From Flavobacterium sp. (lineage in GTDB: Bacteria > Bacteroidota > Bacteroidia > Flavobacteriales > Flavobacteriaceae): DNA of 64,000 bases. The notes beneath the pieces are model-generated. The model saw nothing but the letters and a program-made list of their open reading frames with translations, did no database searches and had not been told where the DNA came from. Position 1 is the first letter of the stretch, and the number at the start of each line of letters is the position of its first letter. Below are positions 40,759-50,197 of the stretch, piece by piece. The DNA lies in NCBI GenBank assembly GCA_023259675.1, contig JALRGT010000008.1:1-64000 (forward strand). The letters run 5' to 3'. Both the position numbers and the translations under genes were made by a program.

Positions 40759-42113
40759 TATTTTTTTGCTTTAGTAGCTTTAGATAATTCTTTTGCTTGA
40801 TAGTAATCAGGAGGGAATCCATTTAAGGTTCTCCATATTTCAAACCAAACGGGAACGGTATTTAACAATGCTATGGTTTGTGCTCCCGATCCAATACTAA
40901 TTTGTTTTGGCCATTTCGCTTCTTTTGGATCTGGTGCAATTAATATTCTAAATTTTCCATTATCACTTATGAAATTTTCTATAGCTACAATTTGTCCTCC
41001 GAAAGTTCCGTACGACATCTCAGGCCAGCCCGAAAAAACAACCGTAGGCCAACCGTCAAACCATATTCTTACTTTAGCTCCTTTTGAAAGAAGGGTTAAA
41101 TCGAGAGGGGTTACATAGGTTTCTACTGCAATATCATAGTTTGATGGCATAATTGTAGCTATGGCGGTTCCTTCCTTAATTGTTTCTCCAATTCCAGATT
41201 GTAACGCACGATTGATGTAGCCATCTTGAGCCGCTTTAATATAATACATTCCGTTTCTGATACTGTAATTAGCGTGTTGATTTTCGAGTTTACTCACTTG
41301 TGCTTCTGTGTCAAATTGATTGCTCATGGCTGTAAATTGATCACTTTGTGCTTTGGATGTTTTCTCAGAATATTCCGCTACGATTCGATTGATTTCTACT
41401 TTTGAATTGATTAAATCGTTTTTGCTGCTAAGTAATTTGTTTTCTTGGTTGATAATTTTTGCTTCTACTTCCTGCAATTTTAAGCGTTTTTCTTCTACAT
41501 CGGTTAGGGGCTTTAATCCTTCTTTGTTTAATTGAATGGCACGGTTAAACTGTGTAGTTGCAATTTTTAATTGAGTGTCGGCTGCAATCAAATCAATACT
41601 GTCGCTTTTTATTTTTAAATAGGATTGCTTTATTTTGTTTTGAGCCTGTTCCAGTTTGAGCTTTTTCTCAGATTCTATTGCTTTGATTTGAGTCGAAAGA
41701 ATATCCACTTTTGAACCATAAGATTGTAAGGATTGTTTTTTTGCATCCACTTGATTTTTAGTGTTGGCAACTAAATTTGGATCCATATAATCTTCCTTAA
41801 TTTCAGAGATAAACAATATGGTGTCCCCTTTTTTTACATGATCTCCTTCTTGAACATACCATTTTTCAATTCGACCAGAAATAACACTTTGGATGGTTTG
41901 CGGGCGTTGGTTTGGTTTTAAAGTTGTTACTGCACCTTTTCCCGAAATGTTTTGCGTCCAAGGTAAGAACAGCACCAAAATCCCGAGTAACGCAATTCCG
42001 ACTATGATTTTGTTTAATATTTTGTAATGCTTTTTAATATTTATATTCTGAATGCTTTTATAGTCTTCTAAAGATTGAAGACGAGGTTTGTTGTTGTCTG
42101 AAATGTTTAGCAT
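40758..42113 (-). CDS. HlyD-family periplasmic adaptor
   Basis: 451 residues. One membrane helix near residues 33-52 (IVGIALLGILVLFLPWT) anchors the protein. A split lipoyl domain (SGRIEKWYVQEGDHVKKGDTIL and the matching KAAQDGYINRALQSGIGETI region) brackets a coiled-coil hairpin of about 170 residues. A beta-barrel domain (VTPLDLTLLSKGAKVRIWFDGWP) follows. This is the type I secretion/efflux adaptor architecture. It lies 5 nt after the ABC transporter gene and is translationally coupled to the TolC gene. Confidence 0.92.
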   Translation of the reverse strand: MLNISDNNKPRLQSLEDYKSIQNINIKKHYKILNKIIVGIALLGILVLFLPWTQNISGKGAVTTLKPNQRPQTIQSVISGRIEKWYVQEGDHVKKGDTILFISEIKEDYMDPNLVANTKNQVDAKKQSLQSYGSKVDILSTQIKAIESEKKLKLEQAQNKIKQSYLKIKSDSIDLIAADTQLKIATTQFNRAIQLNKEGLKPLTDVEEKRLKLQEVEAKIINQENKLLSSKNDLINSKVEINRIVAEYSEKTSKAQSDQFTAMSNQFDTEAQVSKLENQHANYSIRNGMYYIKAAQDGYINRALQSGIGETIKEGTAIATIMPSNYDIAVETYVTPLDLTLLSKGAKVRIWFDGWPTVVFSGWPEMSYGTFGGQIVAIENFISDNGKFRILIAPDPKEAKWPKQISIGSGAQTIALLNTVPVWFEIWRTLNGFPPDYYQAKELSKATKAKK

Positions 42114-42118
42114 CTTTT

Positions 42119-43777
42119 TTATATTTTAATGTCTTGTTGGATACTCCCGTTTTGGATAATTATTGAACGGTTACATTTTGTTTTCCAATATGGGTTTTTT
42201 GAAGTTACCATGATTGTCCATTGATGCTCCTTGGCGGTTACAAAATTAATAATTTTGTTAGCCATTTCGTCATCCATTGTGTCTGTAGGGTCTTCATAAA
42301 ATAATATTTTAGGCCTGTGAACAATGCTTCGTGCCAATAATATTTTTTGTGCATTGGAGGCTGATATTTGTTTTCCTTCGGGATAAATAATGGTATCTAA
42401 TCCATGAGGTAATGATTTTATGTAATCGGAAAGTTCTATGCCTTCAATTGCCCATTTTAAGGTTTCTGTATTAATGTTGGGGTCGTTAAAAGTGATGTTT
42501 TCCATAATCGTTCCTTCAAAAGGGGATTCGCCATAAATCACACTTCCAATTTGTGATCGGTATTGTTTTAGGTTAATTTTTCTAAATGTATCATCATTTA
42601 TATAAAGGGAACCAGAAGTTGGCTGCATAAGTCCTGATAAAACGCGAATTAGTGTTGATTTACCGGAGCCATTTTTACCTTCCAAAATGATACGTTCATT
42701 CTGGTTTATTTTTAGTGAAACTTCTTTTAATGTTTTTTGTTTAGAATCAGGAAAACGCAAAGACATGTTTTCTGTTTCTAGGGTTATATTATTGTAATTT
42801 TTATCATCACTTTCATTACTGTCTTCTTCTAAACTCATATCAGTAACTTGACCAATTTTTTCAACAGAAGTTAAGACATCGTATAGGGTCTCTAAACCAA
42901 TGATTATTTTTTCAACAGAAGTAATTACTAATAAAATGATGATTTCGGCAGCAACGAATTGGCCAATATTCATTTGCTGGGATAAAACTAAATACCCTCC
43001 AATAGCTAACAAGCTTGAGGTGATCAGTATTTTGAAAAATATTAATTGTGTAAATTGTCTTTTAATTACGTTGAAATGTTTTTCTCTGTAATTTAAATAA
43101 TCACTAACAAATAAGTCATTTTTGTGTAAGGCAAAATTATAGTTGAGTTCATTTCTGAAACTAAAATTATTTCGAGCTATTTCTTGCAGCCAACTGGCCA
43201 CTTTGTATTTGAATTTCGATTCTTTTAAACTTGTTTCAAGTCCTATTTTATAGGAAAATTTGAAGATAAAAAATAGCAATCCAAAAAGTAATATTCCAAA
43301 TATGATGAAGAATGGATGATATAACGATAGTAAGATGATTCCAAAAATAATTTGTAACAGTGCAGCCGAAAAATCAATTAATAATTTTGAAGTTCCTTTT
43401 TGAATTGTTAATGTATCAAAAAAACGATTAGCTATTTCCGGAGGATAGGAATTGTACCACTGCTCAAATTTTATTTTTGGTAATCGGGCTGCAAACTCAA
43501 AAGAGGAACGAACAAATATCTTTTGTTGTAAATTTTCTGTTATTCGGAGTTGCATCAGTGATAAAAGACCAACCAGAGCAACACCAACCACCACTAATAT
43601 AATCAGTACAATCCATGAGGCACTTACACGACCTGACTGAATAAAGTTGATGATAGCTTGAATTCCTAATGGCAAGGAAAGGCTAATTAACCCTGCAATT
43701 ATGGCGTAAAGAAATAGTTGTGTGATGTCTTTTTTATCAAGTTCGAGTAAGTTGTAAAAACGTTTTAAAGGAGTCAT
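42119..43777 (-). CDS. ABC exporter (TMD-NBD fusion) with degenerate ATPase motifs
   Basis: 552 residues. A six-helix export domain (about 1-310) precedes an ATPase domain. There is no N-terminal C39 peptidase. Walker A GKNGSGKST (about 367) and the Q-loop-like SQIGSVIYGESPF segment are present. However, the signature LSGGQ is ISASN, Walker B reads LFYEDPTD with Asp and Glu swapped relative to LLDEPTS, and the H-loop is MVTSKN with no His. It probably transports an unknown substrate with HlyD and TolC of the same operon; ATP turnover may be slow or non-canonical. The family usually works as a homodimer, so both sites would share the defect. Confidence 0.85.
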   Translation of the reverse strand: MTPLKRFYNLLELDKKDITQLFLYAIIAGLISLSLPLGIQAIINFIQSGRVSASWIVLIILVVVGVALVGLLSLMQLRITENLQQKIFVRSSFEFAARLPKIKFEQWYNSYPPEIANRFFDTLTIQKGTSKLLIDFSAALLQIIFGIILLSLYHPFFIIFGILLFGLLFFIFKFSYKIGLETSLKESKFKYKVASWLQEIARNNFSFRNELNYNFALHKNDLFVSDYLNYREKHFNVIKRQFTQLIFFKILITSSLLAIGGYLVLSQQMNIGQFVAAEIIILLVITSVEKIIIGLETLYDVLTSVEKIGQVTDMSLEEDSNESDDKNYNNITLETENMSLRFPDSKQKTLKEVSLKINQNERIILEGKNGSGKSTLIRVLSGLMQPTSGSLYINDDTFRKINLKQYRSQIGSVIYGESPFEGTIMENITFNDPNINTETLKWAIEGIELSDYIKSLPHGLDTIIYPEGKQISASNAQKILLARSIVHRPKILFYEDPTDTMDDEMANKIINFVTAKEHQWTIMVTSKNPYWKTKCNRSIIIQNGSIQQDIKI

Positions 43778-43803
43778 ATTAAGAATGTTTTTTGGTAGAT
43801 GAT

Positions 43804-44487
43804 TTAATCCTGTTTGGTTATTAATACACGTTCTATAATATCCAAATAAAATGTAGTAACTGATGTTGTTTTATTGCAATCGGTAATTGTTTTTAAATGT
43901 TCTTGTAAAAAGTGCTGGTGGAGGCTTCCTTCAACAATCGTTGAGGCTAAACTTTTGGCATATACATAGTCAGGATTTACTTCATTTATAATTGCAACAA
44001 TTCTGTTAATTACCCTTTTGTAAACCAAATAAAAACCTTCTTTGTTATCTTGGTCAACTTCTTTTGTGTGCATTGTTTTTGAAAATTCAGCAATTATTAT
44101 TTTGTTTAGAATGCCTTCATTTATGTGAGCTGTACTTAGGTCATCTGTTATTTTTTCAGTAACAATGGTGATGGCTTTTTTTAATTTTTCAAATGAATCA
44201 TTAATGTTAGTCGTAGCAAATACTAATTTATATTCCATCCAGCCCCAATACCAAGACGATAGATAAATCATTAATTTATGTTTGTTTTCAAAATAACGAT
44301 AAAGCGAACTTTCGTTGGAGCCAATCCGTTCACCTAATTTTTTAAAAGTGAAGTGTTCAAAACCAATTTCATCAATTAATAATATACTGTGTTGAATTAT
44401 TTTTTTTCCTAATTCAGATGTCTCAGGATCTTTTAAATATAGTTTGTCGTTTACATTAATTTTTAAATTGCTAAGTATTGATTGCAT
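43804..44487 (-). CDS. TetR/AcrR-family transcriptional regulator
   Basis: 227 residues. The N-terminal helix-turn-helix (about 25-75) contains ILLIDEIGFEHFTFKKLGERIG and NESSLYRYFENKHKLM, the TetR DNA-binding signature. The ligand domain is helical and not recognisable. It is the first gene of the exporter operon, 26 nt before the ABC gene, and probably represses its own operon. A TATATTTG -7-like box lies at 44512-44505 on the minus strand, but no -33 TTG is in place. Confidence 0.88.
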   Translation of the reverse strand: MQSILSNLKINVNDKLYLKDPETSELGKKIIQHSILLIDEIGFEHFTFKKLGERIGSNESSLYRYFENKHKLMIYLSSWYWGWMEYKLVFATTNINDSFEKLKKAITIVTEKITDDLSTAHINEGILNKIIIAEFSKTMHTKEVDQDNKEGFYLVYKRVINRIVAIINEVNPDYVYAKSLASTIVEGSLHQHFLQEHLKTITDCNKTTSVTTFYLDIIERVLITKQD

Positions 44488-44643
44488 AATAATGTTATTT
44501 TGCGCAAATATAATAGTATTACTTTTAATTATGGGGTAATGGTTTTTATTTTAACATTTTTTTTAAGGAGATCTTATAATCTTTCACTTGTCAAATCGTT
44601 GAAATTATTTAATTATAATAGTACTCGGAGGAGCAGTTTCTTA

Positions 44644-44679
44644 AATAAAAAAAGGCTACTCTTTTGGAGAGTAGCCTTT
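44644..44679 (-). terminator. Terminator of gpmI
   Basis: AAAGGCTACTCT (44651-44662) and AGAGTAGCCTTT (44668-44679) pair over 12 bp with a 5-nt loop; a T run follows on the minus strand. Confidence 0.88.
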
Positions 44680-44704
44680 GGAAATTAATATATTGGGTTT
44701 TCTT

Positions 44705-46222
44705 TTATAGTAAAGAATGACAACTCATGGCTGCAGGTTGTTCTATTCCCATTAATTCGAGAATAGTTGGTGCGATATCTCCTAGGACGCCGTCATGAAT
44801 TTCCTTGATGTTTTTGTCTACCAAAATAAACGGTACCGGATTGGTGGTGTGTGCCGTATTTGGACTTCCGTCAGGGTTAATCATAGTTTCACAATTTCCG
44901 TGATCGGCAATTACGAGAACCGAATAATCATTGGCAACAGCGGCATCAATCACTTTTTTGGCACAAGCGTCAACGGCTTCACAGGCTTTTATGGCAGCTT
45001 CCATAATTCCGGTATGTCCTACCATGTCGCCATTTGCAAAATTCAGGCATACAAAATCAACTTCTCCTTTTTCAATTTCAGGTACCAAAGCATCTGCCAA
45101 TTCATAAGCACTCATTTCTGGTTGCAAATCATAAGTGGCCACTTTTGGAGAATTTTTTAATATTCTGCTTTCTCCTTTAAAAGGTTCTTCTCTTCCTCCA
45201 GAGAAGAAAAAGGTTACGTGTGGATATTTTTCAGTTTCGGCGATACGAATTTGTTTTTTGTTTGCTTTTTCTAAAACTTCCCCTAGCGTTTCTGTAATAT
45301 TATCTTTATTGTAAACGACTTTTACATTTTTATACGTTTCATCGTAGTTCGTTAGCGTTACATAGTACAAATTCAATTTGTGCATGTTTTGCTCGTGAAA
45401 ATCTTGTTGCGAAAGTGCTTCCGTTAATTCACGACCTCTATCTGTTCTAAAGTTAAAGAATATTACAACGTCATCATCTTCAATCGTGGCTAATGGTTTT
45501 TCATTAGAATCAACAACAATTAGAGGTTGTATAAATTCATCTGTTATGTCATTTCCGTAACTGGTGGCTATTGAAGTAACTACATCATGTGTTGGAGTTC
45601 CCGTTCCGTGAACCAATAAATCATAAGCCAGTTTTACTCTTTCCCAACGTTTGTCACGATCCATCGCATAATAACGACCAATTACCGAAGCAATTTTTAC
45701 CGGAGTGTTGGAGATGTAATCTTGTAAATCATGAATGTATTTTTTACCTGATTTTGGGTCTACATCTCGGCCATCTGTAAAAGCGTGGACAAAAACCTTA
45801 TCTAAGCCATATTCTTGGGAGGCATCAATTAACCCACGTAAATGGGAAGTATGAGAGTGAACTCCACCGTCTGAAACTAATCCTAGGAAGTGTACTTTTT
45901 TATTGTTGTCTTTAGCGAAGTTAAAGGCATCGACCAATACTGGTTCTTTTGCCAGCGTGTTATTGGCAACAGCCAAGTTTATTTTTGCAAGATCTTGGTA
46001 TACGATTCGTCCGGCACCCAAGTTCATGTGTCCTACTTCACTATTTCCCATTTGACCTTCTGGTAAACCTACATTTAGTCCGTCAGTTCGTAGTTGTGCA
46101 CTTGGGTAATTTTTATAAAGACTGTTTATAAAGGGTACGTTGGCATTGTCAATTGCTGATACTTTTGGGTCAGGAGATTTTCCCCAACCATCCAAAATCA
46201 TTAGAATTACTTTTTTGTTCAT
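44705..46222 (-). CDS. gpmI: 2,3-bisphosphoglycerate-independent phosphoglycerate mutase
   Basis: 505 residues, normal length. It interconverts 3- and 2-phosphoglycerate in glycolysis with two Mn2+. VILMILDGWGKS has Asp11; GQMGNSEVGHMNLGAGR has the phosphorylated Ser61; HAFTDGRDVDPKSG, FFNFRTDRGRELTEAL, FVCLNFANGDMVGHTG and VIADHGNCE hold the remaining metal ligands. A minus-strand TATCTTTG at 46246-46239 is the probable -7 box. Confidence 0.96.
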   Translation of the reverse strand: MNKKVILMILDGWGKSPDPKVSAIDNANVPFINSLYKNYPSAQLRTDGLNVGLPEGQMGNSEVGHMNLGAGRIVYQDLAKINLAVANNTLAKEPVLVDAFNFAKDNNKKVHFLGLVSDGGVHSHTSHLRGLIDASQEYGLDKVFVHAFTDGRDVDPKSGKKYIHDLQDYISNTPVKIASVIGRYYAMDRDKRWERVKLAYDLLVHGTGTPTHDVVTSIATSYGNDITDEFIQPLIVVDSNEKPLATIEDDDVVIFFNFRTDRGRELTEALSQQDFHEQNMHKLNLYYVTLTNYDETYKNVKVVYNKDNITETLGEVLEKANKKQIRIAETEKYPHVTFFFSGGREEPFKGESRILKNSPKVATYDLQPEMSAYELADALVPEIEKGEVDFVCLNFANGDMVGHTGIMEAAIKACEAVDACAKKVIDAAVANDYSVLVIADHGNCETMINPDGSPNTAHTTNPVPFILVDKNIKEIHDGVLGDIAPTILELMGIEQPAAMSCHSLL

Positions 46223-46355
46223 TGGAATTTTGTTTTTGCAAAGATAAAGTATTTATAAAAATGTTTAAAGAAAACAAAATCACAATTATCTATTAGTAAT
46301 GTAAAAATAACAAATAAGTGTGGATTTGTTGTGAGTCTAGACTATCTGTCTGATT

Positions 46356-48764
46356 TTAAAGTTTGCTTTTCAAAGATTTGCAATCAATGAAATAGCGGAA
46401 GCTAACCGATAGTATGTTGGTTATGTTGCTATTGAAGATATCTTTTAAGTTTGTTCTTAAATTTTTCTCTACAACAGTTGTGCTTTCTAAAGCGTAGTTG
46501 CGGTAGAGAATAGATAATTCACTACCTGGTGCAAACCACCATGAATAGGATAAATCGAAATTCCAGGATTTAAAGTTTCTGTCCTTGTTTAAAGAGTAAT
46601 CATTATTGTCAGTTAAATAGCCATCCTCTTGCAAAGTCATAAATTTATGATTTTCAGAATAAGACCAATAATATCTCGCAGTTAGATTGATTGTCATTTT
46701 ATTATTGATGGCAAATTTCCCAGTAAAATCGTTTTGAGCAATCTCTCTATCACGTTCAGCAATTATTATTCCTGTATTGTCTGAGTCTACCCAGCCAATA
46801 TCATTTTTCTTGTTTTGGTAATCCAATAGGTAACTTAACGAAAATTTATCGCTGAAACGGTATTTGGCCCCAAAATAGAATCCGTAATTAATTCTTCCTT
46901 CAGTATTGTATTTAGAAACAGAAGGTTCTAAAATTATGGAGAATACATTGTTTTCATTGGAAGAATAATTAAAAGCGGCAAAGACTTTTTCTGGAATAAA
47001 TAAGTATCTTTCTTCTTCCCGTGGTTCGTAAAAATCAAATGTTTTAAATGGAGAAATTTCTACGACAAATTCTAAAGAATTATTTTTTAAAGTAGTTGCT
47101 TTCATTTCTGTTCCAAAGGCTCCTGTCTGTGGTTTTCCGGTAGAATTTTCCATGTCAAAATTGATGTATTGATTCAATTTGAATGTATTGAAAGTTTCTG
47201 TAGGATTCACAATACGGTAACTACCATTGCCATATATATTGTGGTAATTGGAATAAAAATTAATTCCAAGGTCGTTGACGTCATAGTTTTTTGAGACATA
47301 TTTTCCTGAAAATTCATAACGATATCTTCCACTTGTTTTTGCAAATCCTATTTCGGTTTTATATCCACTATAGTCTTCAATAGTATTTATGATATTGTAT
47401 TTGAAATCTCCATATAAATTATAAGCATTTTCTTTTGTGTTTAAGTCAAATAGTATTGCAGAAGCATTTGCATCTCTAAAACCGCCGTTACGAGTTGTAT
47501 TGGTGTTTATAAATGAAATAGAAGAGTTTTGATTGAAACGCTGATCCAAAACCATAATATTATAGTTGGTCAGTGGTTGAATGTTTATTTTTTCTGTTTC
47601 GTCTGACGCATTATTTAGAATTGTGGCATCCGTATTTTTTGTTATTGCATTTAAGAAACCAATTCCTAAACCTTTTTTAGTTCTCCCTGATATTTTTACG
47701 GCATTGATTAAATCCACCGTATTAGGATAATTAATGATTTCTTGGTTGGAATTTATTTGTTGTTCCAATGTTGCTTTATCTAGAATTGGACTACCACCAA
47801 TTCTTCGAGAATAAAACAATCCGCCTTTATTGAATAAATTGGTTCCTTCTGTAAAAAAAGGTCGGTTCTCATCAAGCTTTTGTTCAAATGGTTCCAAGTT
47901 TAAAATGGCATTGTCAAATTTTGTTTGTCCAAAATCAGGAACTAAGATGGCGTCGAGTGTAAAGGAGTCGTTTATTCCGTATTTGATGTCTAAACCAGCT
48001 TTATAAGTCGTTCCGGAAGCAATTTGGTTTTCTTGGTAATAAGCCGAGGCGTAAGGGATAAAAAAAAGTCTGGTAGGAGGGCTTATGTTTTTGATTCCTT
48101 CTAATAATCCGGCTTGAGGTATTACGGCCCCAATTTTAGTATCTACATGGTTCCAAGTATATTTCTGGGCATCTCTTTTTATTTCACGCATAAAATTCAA
48201 ACCCCAAGTTTGTTGATTAGAATTTGAAAATCGCAAAGCGGCATAGGGTATTTTCATTTCGACCGTCCAGCCAAAATCAGTTATTTTTACTTTACTTTCC
48301 CAAATAGCATCCCATGTAAAATCTTCATTATCTTTTGTGGCGATACAGTCCATTTGAACTCCTGCTGAACTTACGTAGAAACGAAAGTCTTGTTGACCGT
48401 CATTAAAAGTGTTTATGTAAACTGAAAAAATATCCGATACTCCAAAAACATCTCTTTTTGTTATTTCTTTTTTAATTTTATCGGGTTCATTGTCGTATAG
48501 AAGTGCTGCTATATAGATGGCGTCATTGTCGTAAAGTACTTTAACTTCCGTTTTTTTATCCTCGCTGATTGGTTTTCCATTGTCAGGTTCGTACATAACA
48601 AAATCTTTTGCTATGGATTCAGATTTCCAATTGTTTTCATTTATTTCGCCATCAATGGTTATGTTTTCCGAAATCGATTTAGTAAAAAGTATCTTTTTTT
48701 GACAATAGGTTTTTACACTTGTAAGAAATAAAATTAGAAGAGAAAAACTGTAGAATTTCATCAT
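46356..48764 (-). CDS. DUF5916 outer-membrane protein with CBM9-like N-terminal domain
   Basis: 802 residues with a signal peptide (MMKFYSFSLLILFLTSVKTYC). Residues about 25-215 form a carbohydrate-binding family 9-like domain (ITIDGEINENNWKSE, AIYIAALLYDNEPDKI, SDIFSVYINTFNDGQQ, WTVEMKIPYAALRF). The rest is DUF5916: the RPFFTEGTNLFNKGGLFYSR signature and then many amphipathic strands ending in a terminal SFRYFIDCKSL-like strand, a predicted beta-barrel. Ligand and function are unknown. It is single, with a TTG-N19-TATTTTTG promoter. Confidence 0.87.
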   Translation of the reverse strand: MMKFYSFSLLILFLTSVKTYCQKKILFTKSISENITIDGEINENNWKSESIAKDFVMYEPDNGKPISEDKKTEVKVLYDNDAIYIAALLYDNEPDKIKKEITKRDVFGVSDIFSVYINTFNDGQQDFRFYVSSAGVQMDCIATKDNEDFTWDAIWESKVKITDFGWTVEMKIPYAALRFSNSNQQTWGLNFMREIKRDAQKYTWNHVDTKIGAVIPQAGLLEGIKNISPPTRLFFIPYASAYYQENQIASGTTYKAGLDIKYGINDSFTLDAILVPDFGQTKFDNAILNLEPFEQKLDENRPFFTEGTNLFNKGGLFYSRRIGGSPILDKATLEQQINSNQEIINYPNTVDLINAVKISGRTKKGLGIGFLNAITKNTDATILNNASDETEKINIQPLTNYNIMVLDQRFNQNSSISFINTNTTRNGGFRDANASAILFDLNTKENAYNLYGDFKYNIINTIEDYSGYKTEIGFAKTSGRYRYEFSGKYVSKNYDVNDLGINFYSNYHNIYGNGSYRIVNPTETFNTFKLNQYINFDMENSTGKPQTGAFGTEMKATTLKNNSLEFVVEISPFKTFDFYEPREEERYLFIPEKVFAAFNYSSNENNVFSIILEPSVSKYNTEGRINYGFYFGAKYRFSDKFSLSYLLDYQNKKNDIGWVDSDNTGIIIAERDREIAQNDFTGKFAINNKMTINLTARYYWSYSENHKFMTLQEDGYLTDNNDYSLNKDRNFKSWNFDLSYSWWFAPGSELSILYRNYALESTTVVEKNLRTNLKDIFNSNITNILSVSFRYFIDCKSLKSKL

Positions 48765-48783
48765 GAATTTCGATTATGGAATA

Positions 48784-48813
48784 CAAAAATAGTTAAAATT
48801 GCGATGAACACAA
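48784..48813 (-). promoter_or_regulatory. Promoter of the DUF5916 gene
   Basis: On the minus strand TTG (48813-48811), 19-nt spacer, TATTTTTG (48791-48784). A full match to the lineage consensus, about 20 nt before the start codon. Confidence 0.7.
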
Positions 48814-48887
48814 GTACTATAAAATTTGATTTTGTAGTAAAAATACGTTAAATACGTTAAAAATGTTAAATTCAACTTAAATTTTTT

Positions 48888-48916
48888 TTGTTTTTTTTAT
48901 TCCTGCTGTATTTTTG
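48888..48916 (+). promoter_or_regulatory. Promoter of the L,D-transpeptidase-like gene
   Basis: TTG (48888-48890), 18-nt spacer, TATTTTTG (48909-48916). Just upstream is a direct repeat of AATACGTTA (48842-48850 and 48851-48859), a possible factor-binding site. Confidence 0.55.
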
Positions 48917-48951
48917 TTATTCTCAAAAACAAACTAATTAATTGTAAATCA

Positions 48952-49674
48952 ATGACATATAAGAGTATTCTTGCTATATTTATTATGGGCTTTTTTTTGT
49001 TGCCAATGAAAACCTTGTTTTCTGAAATTAAACATATTGAAAAAAAAACATATGCAAAAGTTGAAAAAATAAATGTTGATACTACTGAAGTGGCCATTTA
49101 TAATAATTTGAATAGCAATCATTTTGCATTACCAAAATTTGAAACTTTTAATGAAGCTTTAAAGGGGTTTTATAAATTAAAACAAAAGGGGACTGTCAGT
49201 AAAAATATACTAACCTTGATTGATTTTACGATGTCATCCAATTCTAAGCGACTTTGGGTAATTGATTTAGATTCTAAAACTATTTTATTTAATTCTTTGG
49301 TGGCGCATGGGAGAAATACAGGAGGAGAATTTGCTTCCAGTTTTTCAAATGCAGCTCAGTCATTCAAAAGTAGTTTGGGTTTTTATGTTACCGGAGAAAT
49401 CTATAAAGGTAAACATGGAATGTCTTTGAAGTTAGATGGGGTAGAAAAAGGAATTAATAATAATGCAAGGAATAGGGCAGTAGTTATGCATGGGGCAGAA
49501 TATGTTTCGAATTCATTTATCAGGGATAACAAAAGATTGGGTAGAAGTTTAGGTTGTCCGGCAATTCCTGTAGATTTGACCAAAGAAATAATTAATGCCA
49601 TTAAAAACAAGTCGTGTTTGTTTATCTATTATCCTTCGGAGGGTTATAAAACATTGTCGAAACTGGTTTCTTAA
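48952..49674 (+). CDS. Murein L,D-transpeptidase catalytic-domain-like protein (YkuD_2 type)
   Basis: 240 residues with an N-terminal hydrophobic signal/anchor (ILAIFIMGFFLLPMKTLF). The catalytic-like part includes LTLIDFTMSSNSKRLWVIDL, LFNSLVAHGRNTGGEFAS, GFYVTGEIYKGKHGMSLKL, RAVVMHGAEYVS with His, and LGRSLGCPAIPV with Cys, the HxxG...SxGC triad arrangement of L,D-transpeptidases. Predicted to act on peptidoglycan stem peptides in the periplasm; the specific reaction is not shown. Single gene before the tRNA-Gly pair. Confidence 0.86.
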   Translation: MTYKSILAIFIMGFFLLPMKTLFSEIKHIEKKTYAKVEKINVDTTEVAIYNNLNSNHFALPKFETFNEALKGFYKLKQKGTVSKNILTLIDFTMSSNSKRLWVIDLDSKTILFNSLVAHGRNTGGEFASSFSNAAQSFKSSLGFYVTGEIYKGKHGMSLKLDGVEKGINNNARNRAVVMHGAEYVSNSFIRDNKRLGRSLGCPAIPVDLTKEIINAIKNKSCLFIYYPSEGYKTLSKLVS

Positions 49675-49810
49675 TCCTGAAAAAAGTACTCTTTTGTGAT
49701 TTTAAGGAAAAAATATAATTTATTTTATTAAAAAGAATAGGTGTAATATTTTAATTTTAAATCAGTTATAAATATCTTGGTTTTTTTGAGTTAAATTTTC
49801 AAAAAAAAAC

Positions 49811-49842
49811 TTGTTTCAAGCCTAAGTTATTATTTATATTTG
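49811..49842 (+). promoter_or_regulatory. Promoter of tRNA-Gly(UCC) copy 1
   Basis: TTG (49811-49813), 21-nt spacer, TATATTTG (49835-49842), then CACC. Starts transcription about 5-10 nt before the tRNA. Confidence 0.75.
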
Positions 49843-49852
49843 CACCAGTAAT

Positions 49853-49925
<73 letters not shown>

Positions 49926-49930
49926 CTGAA

Positions 49931-49960
49931 AAAAACCGAAGCAATTGCTTCGGTTTTTTT
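49931..49960 (+). terminator. Terminator of tRNA-Gly copy 1
   Basis: Near-uninterrupted palindrome AAAAACCGAAGCAA/TTGCTTCGGTTTTT (49931-49958) with a T tail, immediately after the tRNA. Confidence 0.9.
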
Positions 49961-50042
49961 AATATAAAATGTATTGTATAGATTTATTTTATTTAGTTTT
50001 TCTACTTAAATAAAAAAGATATATTTTTTTTAAAAAAAAAAG

Positions 50043-50074
50043 TTGCGTGTGAACAATATAATTATGTATATTTG
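50043..50074 (+). promoter_or_regulatory. Promoter of tRNA-Gly(UCC) copy 2
   Basis: TTG (50043-50045), 21-nt spacer, TATATTTG (50067-50074), then CACC. The spacing and the TATATTTGCACC core are identical to those of copy 1. Confidence 0.75.
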
Positions 50075-50086
50075 CACCCTGTTAAT

Positions 50087-50159
<73 letters not shown>

Positions 50160-50163
50160 CTTT

Positions 50164-50197
50164 AAAGCCGAAACATTTTAATGTTTCGGCTTTTTTA
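50164..50197 (+). terminator. Terminator of tRNA-Gly copy 2
   Basis: AAAGCCGAAACATT (50164-50177) and AATGTTTCGGCTTT (50180-50193) form a 14-bp perfect stem followed by a T run. The pepE stop codon on the other strand lies at 50195. Confidence 0.9.
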
